Below are positions 17,432 through 26,211 of a DNA stretch of 64,000 nucleotides, in pieces. Below the pieces are notes generated by a model. The model did not search any database and had not been told where the DNA came from. It saw nothing but the letters and a program-made list of their open reading frames with translations. Source of the DNA: Nitriliruptoria bacterium (GTDB taxonomy: Bacteria; Actinomycetota; Nitriliruptoria; Euzebyales; Egibacteraceae); the NCBI GenBank assembly GCA_003553565.1, contig PWER01000199.1, positions 1-64,000 on the forward strand, in the 5' to 3' direction. The first letter of the stretch is position 1; every line of letters begins with the position of its first letter. Both the position numbers and the translations under genes were made by a program.

Positions 17432-18742
17432 ATGAAGCTTTTGGAGATCGAGACCGAGGGCGCGCGCGAGGGCGAGCGCGCGGACGTGAAGCGCGAGGGC
17501 ATCGCCGGGCTGACCACGTTCCTGGCGATGGCCTACATCCTGTTCGTCAACCCCGCCATCCTCGGCGACGCGGGCGTGCCCGAGGACGCGGTGTTCGTGG
17601 CCACGGCGGTGGCCTCGGCCGCCGCCACGCTGGTGATGGGGCTGTGGGCCCGCTACCCGATCGCCCTGGCGCCCGGCATGGGGCTCAACGCGTTCTTCGC
17701 CTACACCGTGGTGCTGGGCATGGGCGTGCCCTGGCAGACGGCACTGGCCGGCGTGCTCGTCTCGGGCGTGCTGTTCCTGATCCTGGCGGTGTCGGGGGTG
17801 CGCGAGACGATCATCAACGCCATCCCCTTCCCGCTGAAGATGGCCGTGGGCGCGGGGATCGGGCTGTTCATCGCGTTCATCGGGATGAAGAACGCCGGCA
17901 TCATCATCGCCGACGAGGAGACGTTCGTCTCCCTCGGCGACCTGGGCACGCCCGACACGCTGCTGGCGCTGTTCGGCCTGCTGGTGACGACCGTGCTGCT
18001 CGTGCGGGGCTTTCGCACCGCGGTCTTCATCGGGCTGGCGGCCACCGCGGTGGCCGGTGTGGCCACCGGCGTGGCTCCCGCCCCCGACGCCGTCGTCTCC
18101 CCGGTGCCAAGCCTCGCGCCGACCTTCGGGGAGGCCTTCGTCAACCTGCCGGGCCTGCTGGACCCCGGGCTGGTGCTGGTGGTGCTCACGCTGCTGTTCG
18201 TTGACCTGTTCGACACCTCGGGCACCCTGATCGCCGTGTCGAACCAGGCAGGGCTGCTGCGCGAGGGCAAGCTGCCCCGCGCGGGACGGGCCCTGGCCAG
18301 CGACTCGATCGGCACCATCGTCGGGTCGGTGCTGGGCACCTCGACGACCACCAGCTACATCGAGTCCAGCGCCGGCGTGGGTGCGGGCGGCCGCACCGGC
18401 ATGACCTCGGTGTTCACCGCCGGGCTGTTCCTGCTGGCGCTGCCGTTCAGCCCGCTGCTCGCCTCGATCACCGAGGCGGTGACCGCCCCGGCGCTGATCG
18501 TGGTGGGCGTGCTGATGGCCTCCTCGCTCGCCCGGATCGAGTGGCAGCGTCCCGAGATCGCCATCCCCGCGTTCGCCACGATGGCGACCATGCCGCTGGC
18601 CTACTCGATCGCCGACGGCATCGCCTTCGGCCTGGTCCTGTTCCCGCTGACCATGCTGGCCACCGGCCGCTGGCGGGAGGTCCACCCGCTGCTGTGGGCG
18701 CTGGCCCTGGTGGTGATCGGCTACTTCACGTTCCTGGCCTGA
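17432..18742 (+). CDS. NCS2 family purine permease (AzgA-like)
   Basis: A 436-residue membrane transporter with about 13 hydrophobic segments. The TTFLAMAYILFVNPAIL start, PGMGLNAFFAYTV and the TSTTTSYIESSAGVGAGGRTG stretch identify the AzgA/PbuG branch, which imports adenine, guanine and hypoxanthine with protons. It would feed the GuaA/GuaB3 interconversion steps encoded nearby. The ATG at 17432 is used; GTG at 17426 is a close alternative because GAGG lies nearer to it. The gene is followed by a very strong hairpin terminator. Confidence 0.9.
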   Translation: MKLLEIETEGAREGERADVKREGIAGLTTFLAMAYILFVNPAILGDAGVPEDAVFVATAVASAAATLVMGLWARYPIALAPGMGLNAFFAYTVVLGMGVPWQTALAGVLVSGVLFLILAVSGVRETIINAIPFPLKMAVGAGIGLFIAFIGMKNAGIIIADEETFVSLGDLGTPDTLLALFGLLVTTVLLVRGFRTAVFIGLAATAVAGVATGVAPAPDAVVSPVPSLAPTFGEAFVNLPGLLDPGLVLVVLTLLFVDLFDTSGTLIAVSNQAGLLREGKLPRAGRALASDSIGTIVGSVLGTSTTTSYIESSAGVGAGGRTGMTSVFTAGLFLLALPFSPLLASITEAVTAPALIVVGVLMASSLARIEWQRPEIAIPAFATMATMPLAYSIADGIAFGLVLFPLTMLATGRWREVHPLLWALALVVIGYFTFLA

Positions 18743-18755
18743 CCTGCGCGGCACC

Positions 18756-18799
18756 GCACGAGGGGGCCGCCGGCGCGTGCGCCGGCGGCCCCCTCGTGC
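18756..18799. terminator. Perfect 21-bp stem terminator between convergent genes
   Basis: A perfect inverted repeat with 21-base arms (18756-18776 and 18779-18799, outer bases GCACGAGGGGG) and a two-base centre. It starts 14 bases after the stop of the purine permease gene and lies 50 bases from the stop of the opposing thioredoxin gene, so it can serve both directions. No T-tract is present. Confidence 0.8.
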
Positions 18800-18848
18800 G
18801 CGGGTGCGGCGCGCGCCGGGCGCAGTGCCCGGGGCGCGTCGCGTGGCC

Positions 18849-19088
18849 CTACTCGGCCTCGGCGAGCATCCCCTGGATCTCCTTGGCGTCGGGCACGCGG
18901 CCCGAGACCACCACCTGGCCGTCCACGACGAGTCCGGGCGTGCTCATGATCCCGTAGGCCATGATGTCGGGGAACTCGGTCACCTTGTCGATCTGCGCCT
19001 CGGTGCCCAGGGCCGTCAGCGCCTCCTTGGTGTTGCGCTCGAGGTTGTCGCAGTTCTTGCAGCCTGGGCCGAGGATCTTGATCTCCAT
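18849..19088 (-). CDS. Small redox-active thioredoxin-like protein (thioredoxin_3 family)
   Basis: A 79-residue minimal thioredoxin fold with the active site Cys10-Lys-Asn-Cys13 near the N-terminus, followed by the cis-Pro segment MSTPGLVVDG. Proteins of this type are repeatedly found beside COG0701 permeases and ArsR regulators, as here. It may reduce or hand over a thiophilic metalloid or metal to the permease. AAGGAG lies eight bases before the ATG. It is the last gene of the arsR-permease-thioredoxin operon. Confidence 0.85.
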   Translation of the reverse strand: MEIKILGPGCKNCDNLERNTKEALTALGTEAQIDKVTEFPDIMAYGIMSTPGLVVDGQVVVSGRVPDAKEIQGMLAEAE

Positions 19089-19205
19089 CGCTATCGCTCC
19101 TTCATCGGCGGGGTCGTGCGGGCGGTGCCCGGGCGCTGCCACTGGTCGACCGCGGTCAGGGTCGGATCGGGACGTGCGGGCTGCCGGCGCCGGCGCCGGC
19201 AGCGC

Positions 19206-20279
19206 TCACATGATCAGGTTGAACAGCAGGCCGATGATCAGGATCCCCACGGTCACGGTGACGGTGAAGATGACCAGCAGCGGCATGGTGATCACGCGGC
19301 GCAGCAGGATCAGCGAGGGCACCGACAGCGCCACGACGCTCATCATGAAGCTCATCAGAGTGCCCAGCCCGATGCCGGCGCCGTGCAGCGCCTCGACCAG
19401 CGGGATCACGCTGGCGACGTTGGCGTACAGCGGCACCCCGGCGACCGCGGCGAGCGGGACCGCCCACGTGTTGTCCGGGCCGGCGTGGGCGGCGAAGAAG
19501 TCCTCGGGCACCCAGCCGTGGATGCCGGCGCCGATGCCGATGCCGACCAGCACGTAGGGCCAGATCCTCTTGACGATGTCGGTGACCTCGGCGCGTGCCG
19601 CCGCGACGCGCTCGCCCAGGGTCGGCGAGCGGTCGGACTCGGCGATCTGGCCCACCGGTGTGGAGAACACGAACGGCTCGACCCAGCGGTCCAGCGGCAG
19701 CCGCGACAGCGCGAGCCCCGCGGTGATCGCCATGGCCAGCACGGTGACGACGTACAGCGCCGGCACCTCCCAGCCGAACATGCCCAGCAGCATCACCACC
19801 CCGACCTGGTTCATCAGCGGGCTGGTGATCAAGAACGTCAGCGTCATGCCCATCGGGATGCCGGCGGCCACGAAGCCGATGAACAGCGGCACCGAGCTGC
19901 ACGCGCAGAACGGGGTGATCGCGCCGAAGATCGCGGCGGCGGCGTAGCCGGTCAGCGCCCGACGCCCCGCCAGCAGCCCGCGCACCCGCTCGGGGGAGAT
20001 CGAGGCCCGCAGCATCCCCACCACGAAGATGAGGCCGGCGACCAGCAGCATGATCTTCACGGTGTCGTAGAGGAAGAAGTGGACGGCGTGGCCCAGGCGG
20101 CTGTCGGCGTCGAGCCCGAGCCCGGCCTCACCGTGGACGAGCACGTCCCACAGGGGCTCGTTGGCCACGTAGGCGCCGACCCAGACGGCGGCGGCCAGCG
20201 CCAGCAGGCCCCACAGGCGTCCGGTGCTGGTGCGCTCCTCGAGGGCGCCGACCGCAGCGGTGTGCTGATCGGCGCTCAT
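19206..20279 (-). CDS. COG0701/DUF318 (ArsP-like) permease
   Basis: A 357-residue permease with about eight to ten transmembrane helices. The diagnostic GAITPFCACSSVPLFIGF motif places Cys125 and Cys127 in a membrane segment, as in ArsP-type metalloid exporters. It overlaps arsR by four bases (ATGA), so expression is coupled to the sensor. Organoarsenical or arsenite export is the best guess from family and context; sequence alone does not fix the substrate. Confidence 0.85.
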   Translation of the reverse strand: MSADQHTAAVGALEERTSTGRLWGLLALAAAVWVGAYVANEPLWDVLVHGEAGLGLDADSRLGHAVHFFLYDTVKIMLLVAGLIFVVGMLRASISPERVRGLLAGRRALTGYAAAAIFGAITPFCACSSVPLFIGFVAAGIPMGMTLTFLITSPLMNQVGVVMLLGMFGWEVPALYVVTVLAMAITAGLALSRLPLDRWVEPFVFSTPVGQIAESDRSPTLGERVAAARAEVTDIVKRIWPYVLVGIGIGAGIHGWVPEDFFAAHAGPDNTWAVPLAAVAGVPLYANVASVIPLVEALHGAGIGLGTLMSFMMSVVALSVPSLILLRRVITMPLLVIFTVTVTVGILIIGLLFNLIM

Positions 20280-20599
20280 CGGGCAGCCACCTCGCAGCAG
20301 CCGGCGTCGGCGGCGTGGGGCTCGGGGATCTCGAGGCGCAGCTGGGCCAGACCGTCGGCATCGAGGGCGTAGGAGATCCAGCGACCCTGCCGACTGGCGG
20401 TGACCAGCCCCGCATCCCGCAGCACCTTGAGGTGGTAGGACAGCAGGTTGGCCGCCACCGGGACCTGCTCGCGCAGATCGCACACGCAGCGCGCGCCATG
20501 GGCGAGCTCGCGCACGATCGCCAGGCGGGTGGGGTCGGCCAGCGCCGCGAACGCCTCGGTCGGTTCGAGGACTGTTGATTCAATGCCCGTTGAACTCAT
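20276..20599 (-). CDS. arsR: ArsR family metalloregulatory repressor
   Basis: A 107-residue winged-helix repressor. The CVCDL motif with Cys38 and Cys40 in the recognition helix region is the classical As(III)/Sb(III) site, and a further Cys101-Cys102 pair at the C-terminus could complete a thiol site. LLSYHLKVLRDAGLV is the DNA-binding helix. It opens the operon for the permease and small thioredoxin. An operator-like palindrome overlaps its first codons, so autoregulation is likely. Confidence 0.9.
   Translation of the reverse strand: MSSTGIESTVLEPTEAFAALADPTRLAIVRELAHGARCVCDLREQVPVAANLLSYHLKVLRDAGLVTASRQGRWISYALDADGLAQLRLEIPEPHAADAGCCEVAAR
20579..20594 (-). promoter_or_regulatory. ArsR-type operator inside the 5' end of arsR
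   Basis: TTCAA-N6-TTGAA is a perfect inverted repeat with 5-bp arms and a six-base centre, matching the usual ArsR/SmtB geometry (TCAA-N6-TTGA). It lies within codons 2-7 of arsR. GACTAT ending five bases before the ATG could be the -10 box of a leaderless transcript, which would put the operator at +6 to +21, where repression is still effective. Confidence 0.55.
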
Positions 20600-20760
20600 G
20601 AGCCATAGTCTGCCGGCCCGGGCCGTGCCCCGCAGCGCTCGCGGGGTCCCGAACCTGCGGGCCGGTGGTCCCATGGACCCCTGTGCGCGCGCGAGGTGAT
20701 GCGCCCCGGGCCCACCGGGCACAACCTTGAGCACCACCCATCCACGACAAGGAGCAGACG

Positions 20761-21354
20761 ATGGCCACCACCTACGACCCCCGCACCGCACTGCTGGTCG
20801 TGGACGTCCAGCACGACTTCGCCCATCCGGAAGGCAACCTGTACGTGCCCGGCGGCGATGAGGCTATCGCCGCGGTCAACCGCGAGATCGTCAGGGCCCG
20901 CGAGGTCGGCGCGACCATCGTCTACACCCAGGACTGGCATCCCCAGCGCACCCCGCACTTCACCACCGACGGGGGCACCTGGCCAGTGCACTGCGTGCGC
21001 GACACCTGGGGCGCGCAGCTGCACGAGGCACTGGAGATGATCGAGGACGCCCCGCGCATCTACAAGGGCACCGGTGGCGAGGACGGCTACTCGGCGTTCA
21101 GCGTCCGCGACCCCGAGACCGGCGCCGAGGACGCCACCGAGCTCGAGCGCATCCTGCGCGAGCGCGACATCGAGCGCGTGGTGGTGGTGGGGCTGGCACA
21201 GGACGTCTGCGTCCACGCCACGGTGCTGGACGCGGCCCGTCTGGGCTTCGCCGTCGAGGTGGTGCTCGACGCCACGCGGCCGGTCGACCTGCAGCCCGGC
21301 GACGGCGACCGGGCCCTGGAGGAGATGGCTGCGGCCGGCGCCCACGCGCGCTGA
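20761..21354 (+). CDS. pncA: Nicotinamidase/pyrazinamidase
   Basis: A 197-residue isochorismatase-fold amidase turning nicotinamide into nicotinate for NAD salvage. The catalytic triad is visible as Asp15 (VVDVQHDF), Lys102 (IYKGTGGEDGYSAF) and Cys150 (LAQDVCVHATVLDA). Metal ligands are Asp58, His60 and His66 (QDWHPQRTPH). AAGGAG six bases before the ATG sets the start. It is a single gene divergent from the arsR operon. The metal triad and catalytic loop favour nicotinamidase over other isochorismatase-like hydrolases. Confidence 0.92.
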   Translation: MATTYDPRTALLVVDVQHDFAHPEGNLYVPGGDEAIAAVNREIVRAREVGATIVYTQDWHPQRTPHFTTDGGTWPVHCVRDTWGAQLHEALEMIEDAPRIYKGTGGEDGYSAFSVRDPETGAEDATELERILRERDIERVVVVGLAQDVCVHATVLDAARLGFAVEVVLDATRPVDLQPGDGDRALEEMAAAGAHAR

Positions 21355-21372
21355 CGCCGCGCGGGCGCGCGG

Positions 21373-22710
21373 TCACAGGCCGGGCAGCAGCTCCACCTGC
21401 GGCGCTCCCACACGGGCCACGGTCAGGCCCTGGGCGCGCAGCGCCTGGGTGTCCCACGCGTTGCGGGCATCCACCACGATCGGGTACTCGAGGAGCTCGG
21501 CGATGCGCGCGGGCGGCAGCGCCACGTACTCGTCCCACTCGGTGGCCAGCAGCACCGCGTGCGCCCCGTCGAGGCACGACTCCGCGTCCGGCGCGCGCGT
21601 CACCTCGGGGAAGCGGTCCCGCACGTTGGGCAGCGCGACCGGGTCGTGGATGCGCACGTGCGCGCCCTCGGCCGACAGCTCCTCGATCACGTCCAGGGCG
21701 GGTGCGGCGCGCACGTCGTCGGTGCCGGGCTTGAACGCCACGCCCAGCACCGCCACGGTCTTGTCCGACAGGTTCCACAGCAGCCGCCGCAGCTGGGCCA
21801 CCGGCCACAGCCGCGCCTCGCGGTTGACCCGCTCGGTCTCGCGCAGCAGCCCGAAGTCGTAGCCGAGGTCACCTGCGATGTGCAGGAACGCCTGCACGTC
21901 CTTGGGGAAGCACGACCCGCCGTAGCCGAGCCCGGCGTTCAGGAACGCGCGCCCGATCCGAGGATCGTGGCCCATCGCGTCGGCGACGGTCTCGACGTCG
22001 GCGCCGGCGCGCTCGCACACCCGCGCCACCGAGTTGATGAAGCTGATCTTGGTGGCCAGGAACGCGTTCGATGCGTGCTTGATCAGCTCGGCGGTGCGCA
22101 CGTCGGTGGCCACGTAGGGGCAGTCGTGGCGGGCCAGCAGCGGCTCCCACAGGCGCCGCATCACCGCGTGGGCGCGCTCGCTGTCGGCACCGACCACGAG
22201 CCGGTCGGGCCGCAGGGTGTCCTCCACGGCGGTGCCCTCGCGCAGGAACTCGGGGTTGGAGACGACCTCGTGGGCCGAGGCGCCCCCGTGGGCCTGGGCC
22301 TCCAGGGCCAGCGCCTGCTTGATGCGCTCGCCGGTGCGCACCGGCACCGTCGACTTCTCGGCCACCACGATCGGGCCGTCGGCGTGGGTGGAGACCGTGG
22401 CGGCCGCGCGCTGCACCGCCGACAGGTCGGGGCTGCCGTCGTGGCGCGTGGGCGTGCCCACGCAGATGAAGGCGACCTCGGCGCCGGGGATGGCCTCGCC
22501 GGGCGCGTGGCTGAAGCGCAGGCGGCCGGCCGCGGCCTGCTCGGCGACCAGCTCGTCCAGGCCGGGCTCGAAGAACGGCATCTGGGCGGCCTGCAGCCCG
22601 TCGATGCGGCCCTCGTCGTCGTCGAGGCCCACGACCTCGTGGCCGTCGGCGGCCAGGCAGGCGGCAGTGGTGAGTCCGACGTGGCCGACGCCGATGACGG
22701 CTACCTTCAC
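21373..22710 (-). CDS. UDP-glucose 6-dehydrogenase
   Basis: A 445-residue dehydrogenase that oxidises UDP-glucose to UDP-glucuronate in two NAD-linked steps. The Rossmann GxGxxG (IGVGHVGL) is at the N-terminus, EKSTVPVRTG near 118, and the catalytic Cys267 lies in GYGGSCFPKDV. AAGGAG six bases before the GTG at 22710 sets the start. The UDP-xylose synthase gene 560 bases away on the other strand would use its product, so the two make a UDP-xylose route for a glycan or exopolysaccharide. Confidence 0.92.
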   Translation of the reverse strand: MKVAVIGVGHVGLTTAACLAADGHEVVGLDDDEGRIDGLQAAQMPFFEPGLDELVAEQAAAGRLRFSHAPGEAIPGAEVAFICVGTPTRHDGSPDLSAVQRAAATVSTHADGPIVVAEKSTVPVRTGERIKQALALEAQAHGGASAHEVVSNPEFLREGTAVEDTLRPDRLVVGADSERAHAVMRRLWEPLLARHDCPYVATDVRTAELIKHASNAFLATKISFINSVARVCERAGADVETVADAMGHDPRIGRAFLNAGLGYGGSCFPKDVQAFLHIAGDLGYDFGLLRETERVNREARLWPVAQLRRLLWNLSDKTVAVLGVAFKPGTDDVRAAPALDVIEELSAEGAHVRIHDPVALPNVRDRFPEVTRAPDAESCLDGAHAVLLATEWDEYVALPPARIAELLEYPIVVDARNAWDTQALRAQGLTVARVGAPQVELLPGL

Positions 22711-22810
22711 GGTGCGCTCCTTGGGCTGGTGGGCGGGGATACCGCCCGGATCGGTCTGCACGGGGTTGGGGCTCGCGGGCGCTCGTGGCTCGCGCGCGCT
22801 CGGGAAGAGG

Positions 22811-23221
22811 TCAGCGGGTGGGCCACTGGGGCTCGACCCGACGCACCGCCGCCAGCAGCGGCCTGGCGCTGTCGAGGCTGCGCGCCACACCGCGCAGGTC
22901 GCCGGAGACCTTCAGTCGGCGCAGCATCACCGCCCGCACCGGGTCGAGCTCGCCGCGCACCAGCTGCCACCAGCGGCCGAAGCCCGCCGACAGCGTCAGG
23001 CGCGGCGCCTGCGCCGGGGCGTCGAGGACCTCGGCGCGGGCACCGTGCTCGACCGGGCGCACCCACAGGTCGTAGCGCTCCCGCTCGCGGATCGGCCCGT
23101 CAGGCTCGATCACGAACGCGTAGGCGCCGTTGAGCGCGCGGGCGATCGCCGGCGCGTTCGCGTCGGACTCGAGCTCGTCGCACAGGGCAGCCATCCACGC
23201 GCGGCTGGGGAACTCTGGCAC
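22811..23221 (-). CDS. SCP2 sterol-carrier-like domain protein
   Basis: A 136-residue protein resembling stand-alone SCP2 lipid-binding domains. It has an N-terminal [17 protein letters not shown] segment, a central beta sheet ([10 protein letters not shown] to [13 protein letters not shown]), then [35 protein letters not shown], the part most like SCP2 proteins. GTG is the start, with AAGGAG eight bases upstream. It lies 100 bases before the UDP-glucose dehydrogenase gene on the same strand. Ligand unknown. Confidence 0.75.
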   Translation of the reverse strand: MPEFPSRAWMAALCDELESDANAPAIARALNGAYAFVIEPDGPIRERERYDLWVRPVEHGARAEVLDAPAQAPRLTLSAGFGRWWQLVRGELDPVRAVMLRRLKVSGDLRGVARSLDSARPLLAAVRRVEPQWPTR

Positions 23222-23274
23222 GGTCGCTGCTCCTTCGTCGTCGGGCAGCCTACCGATCCGGCTACCCTGCGCGT

Positions 23275-24240
23275 GTGTCGATCGGCTCGCTGGACGGCCG
23301 CCACGCGGTGGTGCTCGGGGGCGCTGGGTTCCTGGGCTCGCACCTGTGCGCGCGGCTGCTGGACGCGGGCGCGCGGGTCACGGCCCTGGACAGCTTCTTG
23401 ACCGGACGCCCCGACAACCTGGCCCCGCTGATGGGGCGGGCGGGCTTCGCGCTGCACGAGTACGACGTGACCAACTACCTGCACGTGCCCGGCCCGGTCG
23501 ACGACATCCTCCACTTCGCCTCGCCCGCCTCGCCAGCGGACTACCTGCGGTGGCCGATCCACACCCTCAAGGTCGGCAGCCTCGGCACCCACAAGGCGCT
23601 GGGGATGGCGCGGGCCACCGGGGCGCGGCTGCTGCTCGCCTCCACCAGCGAGGTCTATGGCGACCCGCTCATCAACCCTCAGCCCGAGACCTACCGCGGC
23701 AACGTGGATCCGGTCGGGCCGCGCGGGGTGTACGACGAGGCCAAGCGCTTCGCCGAGGCCCTCACCCTGGCGTATCACCGCGAGCACGGGGTGGCGGTGC
23801 GCATCGCGCGCATCTTCAACTGCTACGGGCCGTCCATGCGCCTCGACGACGGGCGGGCGGTGCCCGCCTTCTTCGCGGCGGCGCTGCGCGGCGAGCCGCT
23901 GCCGGTGCTCGGCGACGGGCTGCAGACCCGCTCGCTGTGCTACGTCGACGACCTGGTCGACGGGCTGCTGCGCCTGCTCGCCAGCGACGTGATCGGGCCG
24001 GTGAACCTCGGCAACCCGCACGAGGTCACCGTCCTCCAGCTCGCCCACGCGGTCCAGGAGGCGGTCGGCGCTCACCCCGGGGTCGTCCACCACCCGGCCG
24101 CGCCCGACGACCCGCGCGTGCGCCGCCCTGACACCAGCCTCGCCGAGCGCGCGCTGGGCTGGCAGGCCACGACGCCGCTGGCCGAGGGGCTGGCGCGCAC
24201 CACCCCCTGGTTCCGCGAGCGGCTCGGCGCGAGCGACTAG
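23275..24240 (+). CDS. UDP-glucuronate decarboxylase (UDP-xylose synthase) family
   Basis: A 321-residue extended short-chain dehydrogenase. The NAD loop GGAGFLGSH is at 15-23, and Tyr153 and Lys157 form the YxxxK pair in [10 protein letters not shown]. The [34 protein letters not shown] and [12 protein letters not shown] segments are hallmarks of UDP-xylose synthase. Start is GTG; TACCCT four bases upstream may be the -10 box of a leaderless mRNA. It pairs functionally with the UDP-glucose dehydrogenase gene on the other strand. Confidence 0.88.
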   Translation: MSIGSLDGRHAVVLGGAGFLGSHLCARLLDAGARVTALDSFLTGRPDNLAPLMGRAGFALHEYDVTNYLHVPGPVDDILHFASPASPADYLRWPIHTLKVGSLGTHKALGMARATGARLLLASTSEVYGDPLINPQPETYRGNVDPVGPRGVYDEAKRFAEALTLAYHREHGVAVRIARIFNCYGPSMRLDDGRAVPAFFAAALRGEPLPVLGDGLQTRSLCYVDDLVDGLLRLLASDVIGPVNLGNPHEVTVLQLAHAVQEAVGAHPGVVHHPAAPDDPRVRRPDTSLAERALGWQATTPLAEGLARTTPWFRERLGASD

Positions 24241-24242
24241 GG

Positions 24243-24262
24243 GCGCGGCCGCCGAGCCGCGC
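24243..24262. terminator. Candidate bidirectional hairpin
   Basis: GCGCGGC/GCCGCGC, seven pairs with a six-base loop, lies two bases after the stop of the UDP-xylose synthase gene and 24 bases from the stop of the opposing phosphatase gene. Confidence 0.4.
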
Positions 24263-24286
24263 GGGCCGGCGATGCCGTCCCGCGGC

Positions 24287-26059
24287 TCACCCGATCTCGT
24301 GGGGGCGGCGGACCACGACCACCGCGGTGTCGTCGGTGGTGCCGCCGCCGGTCCACTCCTGCACCCCGGTCCACACCGCGTCGGCCATGGCCTGGGCGTC
24401 GTGGTGCGGAGCGTGACGCAGCAGCGCGACCAGGCCGCCGGCGCCGAGCAGCCGGTTGTCGCGGGCGCGGCGCGCCTCGGTCACCCCGTCGGTGTAGAGC
24501 ACCAGGGACTCCCCTGGGGCGAGCCGCACCGGCGACTCGGTGTAGCGCGCGGTCGGGTCGATCCCCGCGGGCAGGTCCACCGTCACCGGGACCTGCTCGA
24601 TGCCCTGGTGACCGACCCGCATCGGCGGCGGGTGCCCGGCCACGGTGATGCCGCCCGCACCCGACAGCGGATCCAGCAGCAGATAGGCGATCGTGACGAA
24701 CCGCTCCGGGCTGGTCTGGTCCGCGACGGCTCCGTTGAGCATGGTCATGACGGTGGAGGGGGCGCTGCCGTGCAGGGCGTAGGCGCGCAGGCTGTGCACA
24801 GCCATGGCGGTGAGGCTGGCCGCCTCGACGCCCTTGCCGGACACGTCGCCGCAGCCGATGCCCACCCGCCCGTCGTCGGTGCGCAGCACGTCGAAGAAGT
24901 CCCCGCCCACGTCGACGCCGGCGGTGGCCGAGCGGTACACCCAGCCGAGGTCGAGCCCGCCGGCCCGCTCGGGCACATCGCGGGGGCGCAGCTCCTGCTG
25001 CAGGGCGTCGACGACCCGGCGGGCCTGGGCGTGCAGGGTCGTCTGGTGCAGCGCCGCGGCGAAGCTCTGCACCAGCGTGGCCAGCACACCGTCGACGAGC
25101 GAGCCCAGCGGCTGCTCGTGGTAGACCCCCACCACGCCGCCGGCAGGATCGGGCACGTCGATCAGCCACACCCGGCGACCGGGCCAGCTGCTCGCGGCCG
25201 AGGCAGCGCCCGCGCGCGCCAGCGCCGGGGGCAGCACGCCGGCGTCGAGCTTGGCCGCCATGCTCGTGGGCGACAGCGAGCGCACCGCCTCGATGACCTG
25301 ACCGGGCAGTCCCCGGCTGGAGGCCAGGGCGAGCCCCGCGTCCTGGGACTCCTGGGACTCGGAGGGCAGCCACAGCGCCGCACCAGCGAAGCCGAGCTCG
25401 TCGACCAGGGCGGTGAGGAAGCGCTCCCGCAGGCTGTCCGGATCGACCGAGCCCACCAGCGACGACGACGTCGACACCGTCGCGCGCAGCAGGCGCTCGA
25501 GGTCGACGCGCTCGCGCGCGTGCTCGACGCGATCGAGGGCGAGCGCGGCGACGTCGGCGACCTGGTGCAGCCGCTCCTCGGCGGCGCCGTCGAACGCGTC
25601 TGGTCCCTCCTCCGCGTCGCCGACGACGAGCAGGCCGGCGCGGCGTCCTGCGACGGGCACCCCGACGACCAGCCCGCGTCGCCAGCCGAGGTCGCGCAGC
25701 AGCGGGTGTGGCGCAGCGCCGGGCTCGTCCCAGGTCAACCCGGCGCGTCCCAGCGCGGTGCGCCACAGCGGCGAGGTCAGCTGGTCCAGGACGAGGGGCT
25801 CCTCGGGTTCCCCGACCCCGGCACAGGCCTGCCAGCGGAAGGTGGCGCTGCCGTCGCTGTGCAGCAGCGCTGCCGCGGTGGCGCCGGTCGCCGAACGGGC
25901 GGTGTCCACGATCGCCGTGCCCGCCTCGACCGGCTCGGTCGCCCGAGCCACCAGCGCGAGGAGCCCGGCCACGGGCGCGTCCTCGGCGCCGGACAGGGCC
26001 GGCCTTCCCTCGGCATCCAGCGCGCTGCGGGCCTTGACCACCCTTGTGGCCCCCTCCAC
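24287..26059 (-). CDS. PP2C/SpoIIE-type serine phosphatase with GAF sensor domains
   Basis: About 590 residues. Two GAF-like regions (about 20-170 and 190-350) precede a C-terminal SpoIIE/RsbU-type PPM phosphatase (about 355-590). Metal-binding motifs are visible: GGDFFDVL, GCGDVSGKGVEAA, the late LYTDGVTEAR, and a terminal DDTAVVVVRR. Such proteins dephosphorylate anti-sigma antagonists in partner-switching pathways, but no anti-sigma or antagonist gene is nearby. The start is uncertain: GTG at 26059 or 26041 fit best; an ATG at 26242 would add 61 low-complexity residues. Confidence 0.85.
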   Translation of the reverse strand: MEGATRVVKARSALDAEGRPALSGAEDAPVAGLLALVARATEPVEAGTAIVDTARSATGATAAALLHSDGSATFRWQACAGVGEPEEPLVLDQLTSPLWRTALGRAGLTWDEPGAAPHPLLRDLGWRRGLVVGVPVAGRRAGLLVVGDAEEGPDAFDGAAEERLHQVADVAALALDRVEHARERVDLERLLRATVSTSSSLVGSVDPDSLRERFLTALVDELGFAGAALWLPSESQESQDAGLALASSRGLPGQVIEAVRSLSPTSMAAKLDAGVLPPALARAGAASAASSWPGRRVWLIDVPDPAGGVVGVYHEQPLGSLVDGVLATLVQSFAAALHQTTLHAQARRVVDALQQELRPRDVPERAGGLDLGWVYRSATAGVDVGGDFFDVLRTDDGRVGIGCGDVSGKGVEAASLTAMAVHSLRAYALHGSAPSTVMTMLNGAVADQTSPERFVTIAYLLLDPLSGAGGITVAGHPPPMRVGHQGIEQVPVTVDLPAGIDPTARYTESPVRLAPGESLVLYTDGVTEARRARDNRLLGAGGLVALLRHAPHHDAQAMADAVWTGVQEWTGGGTTDDTAVVVVRRPHEIG

Positions 26060-26211
26060 GACGTCGGGCGGGCGGGTGACGGGAGCGCCCCGCCCGCATG
26101 CCGACGCCCATGGTAGAGCCCGCCAGCGGGGCCGCTGACGGGGCCCGCTGGCCGAGTCGCTGGCGCGGCTCGCGCCCACCGGCCGCGCGCATCCCGGCCC
26201 GTCACACACGC

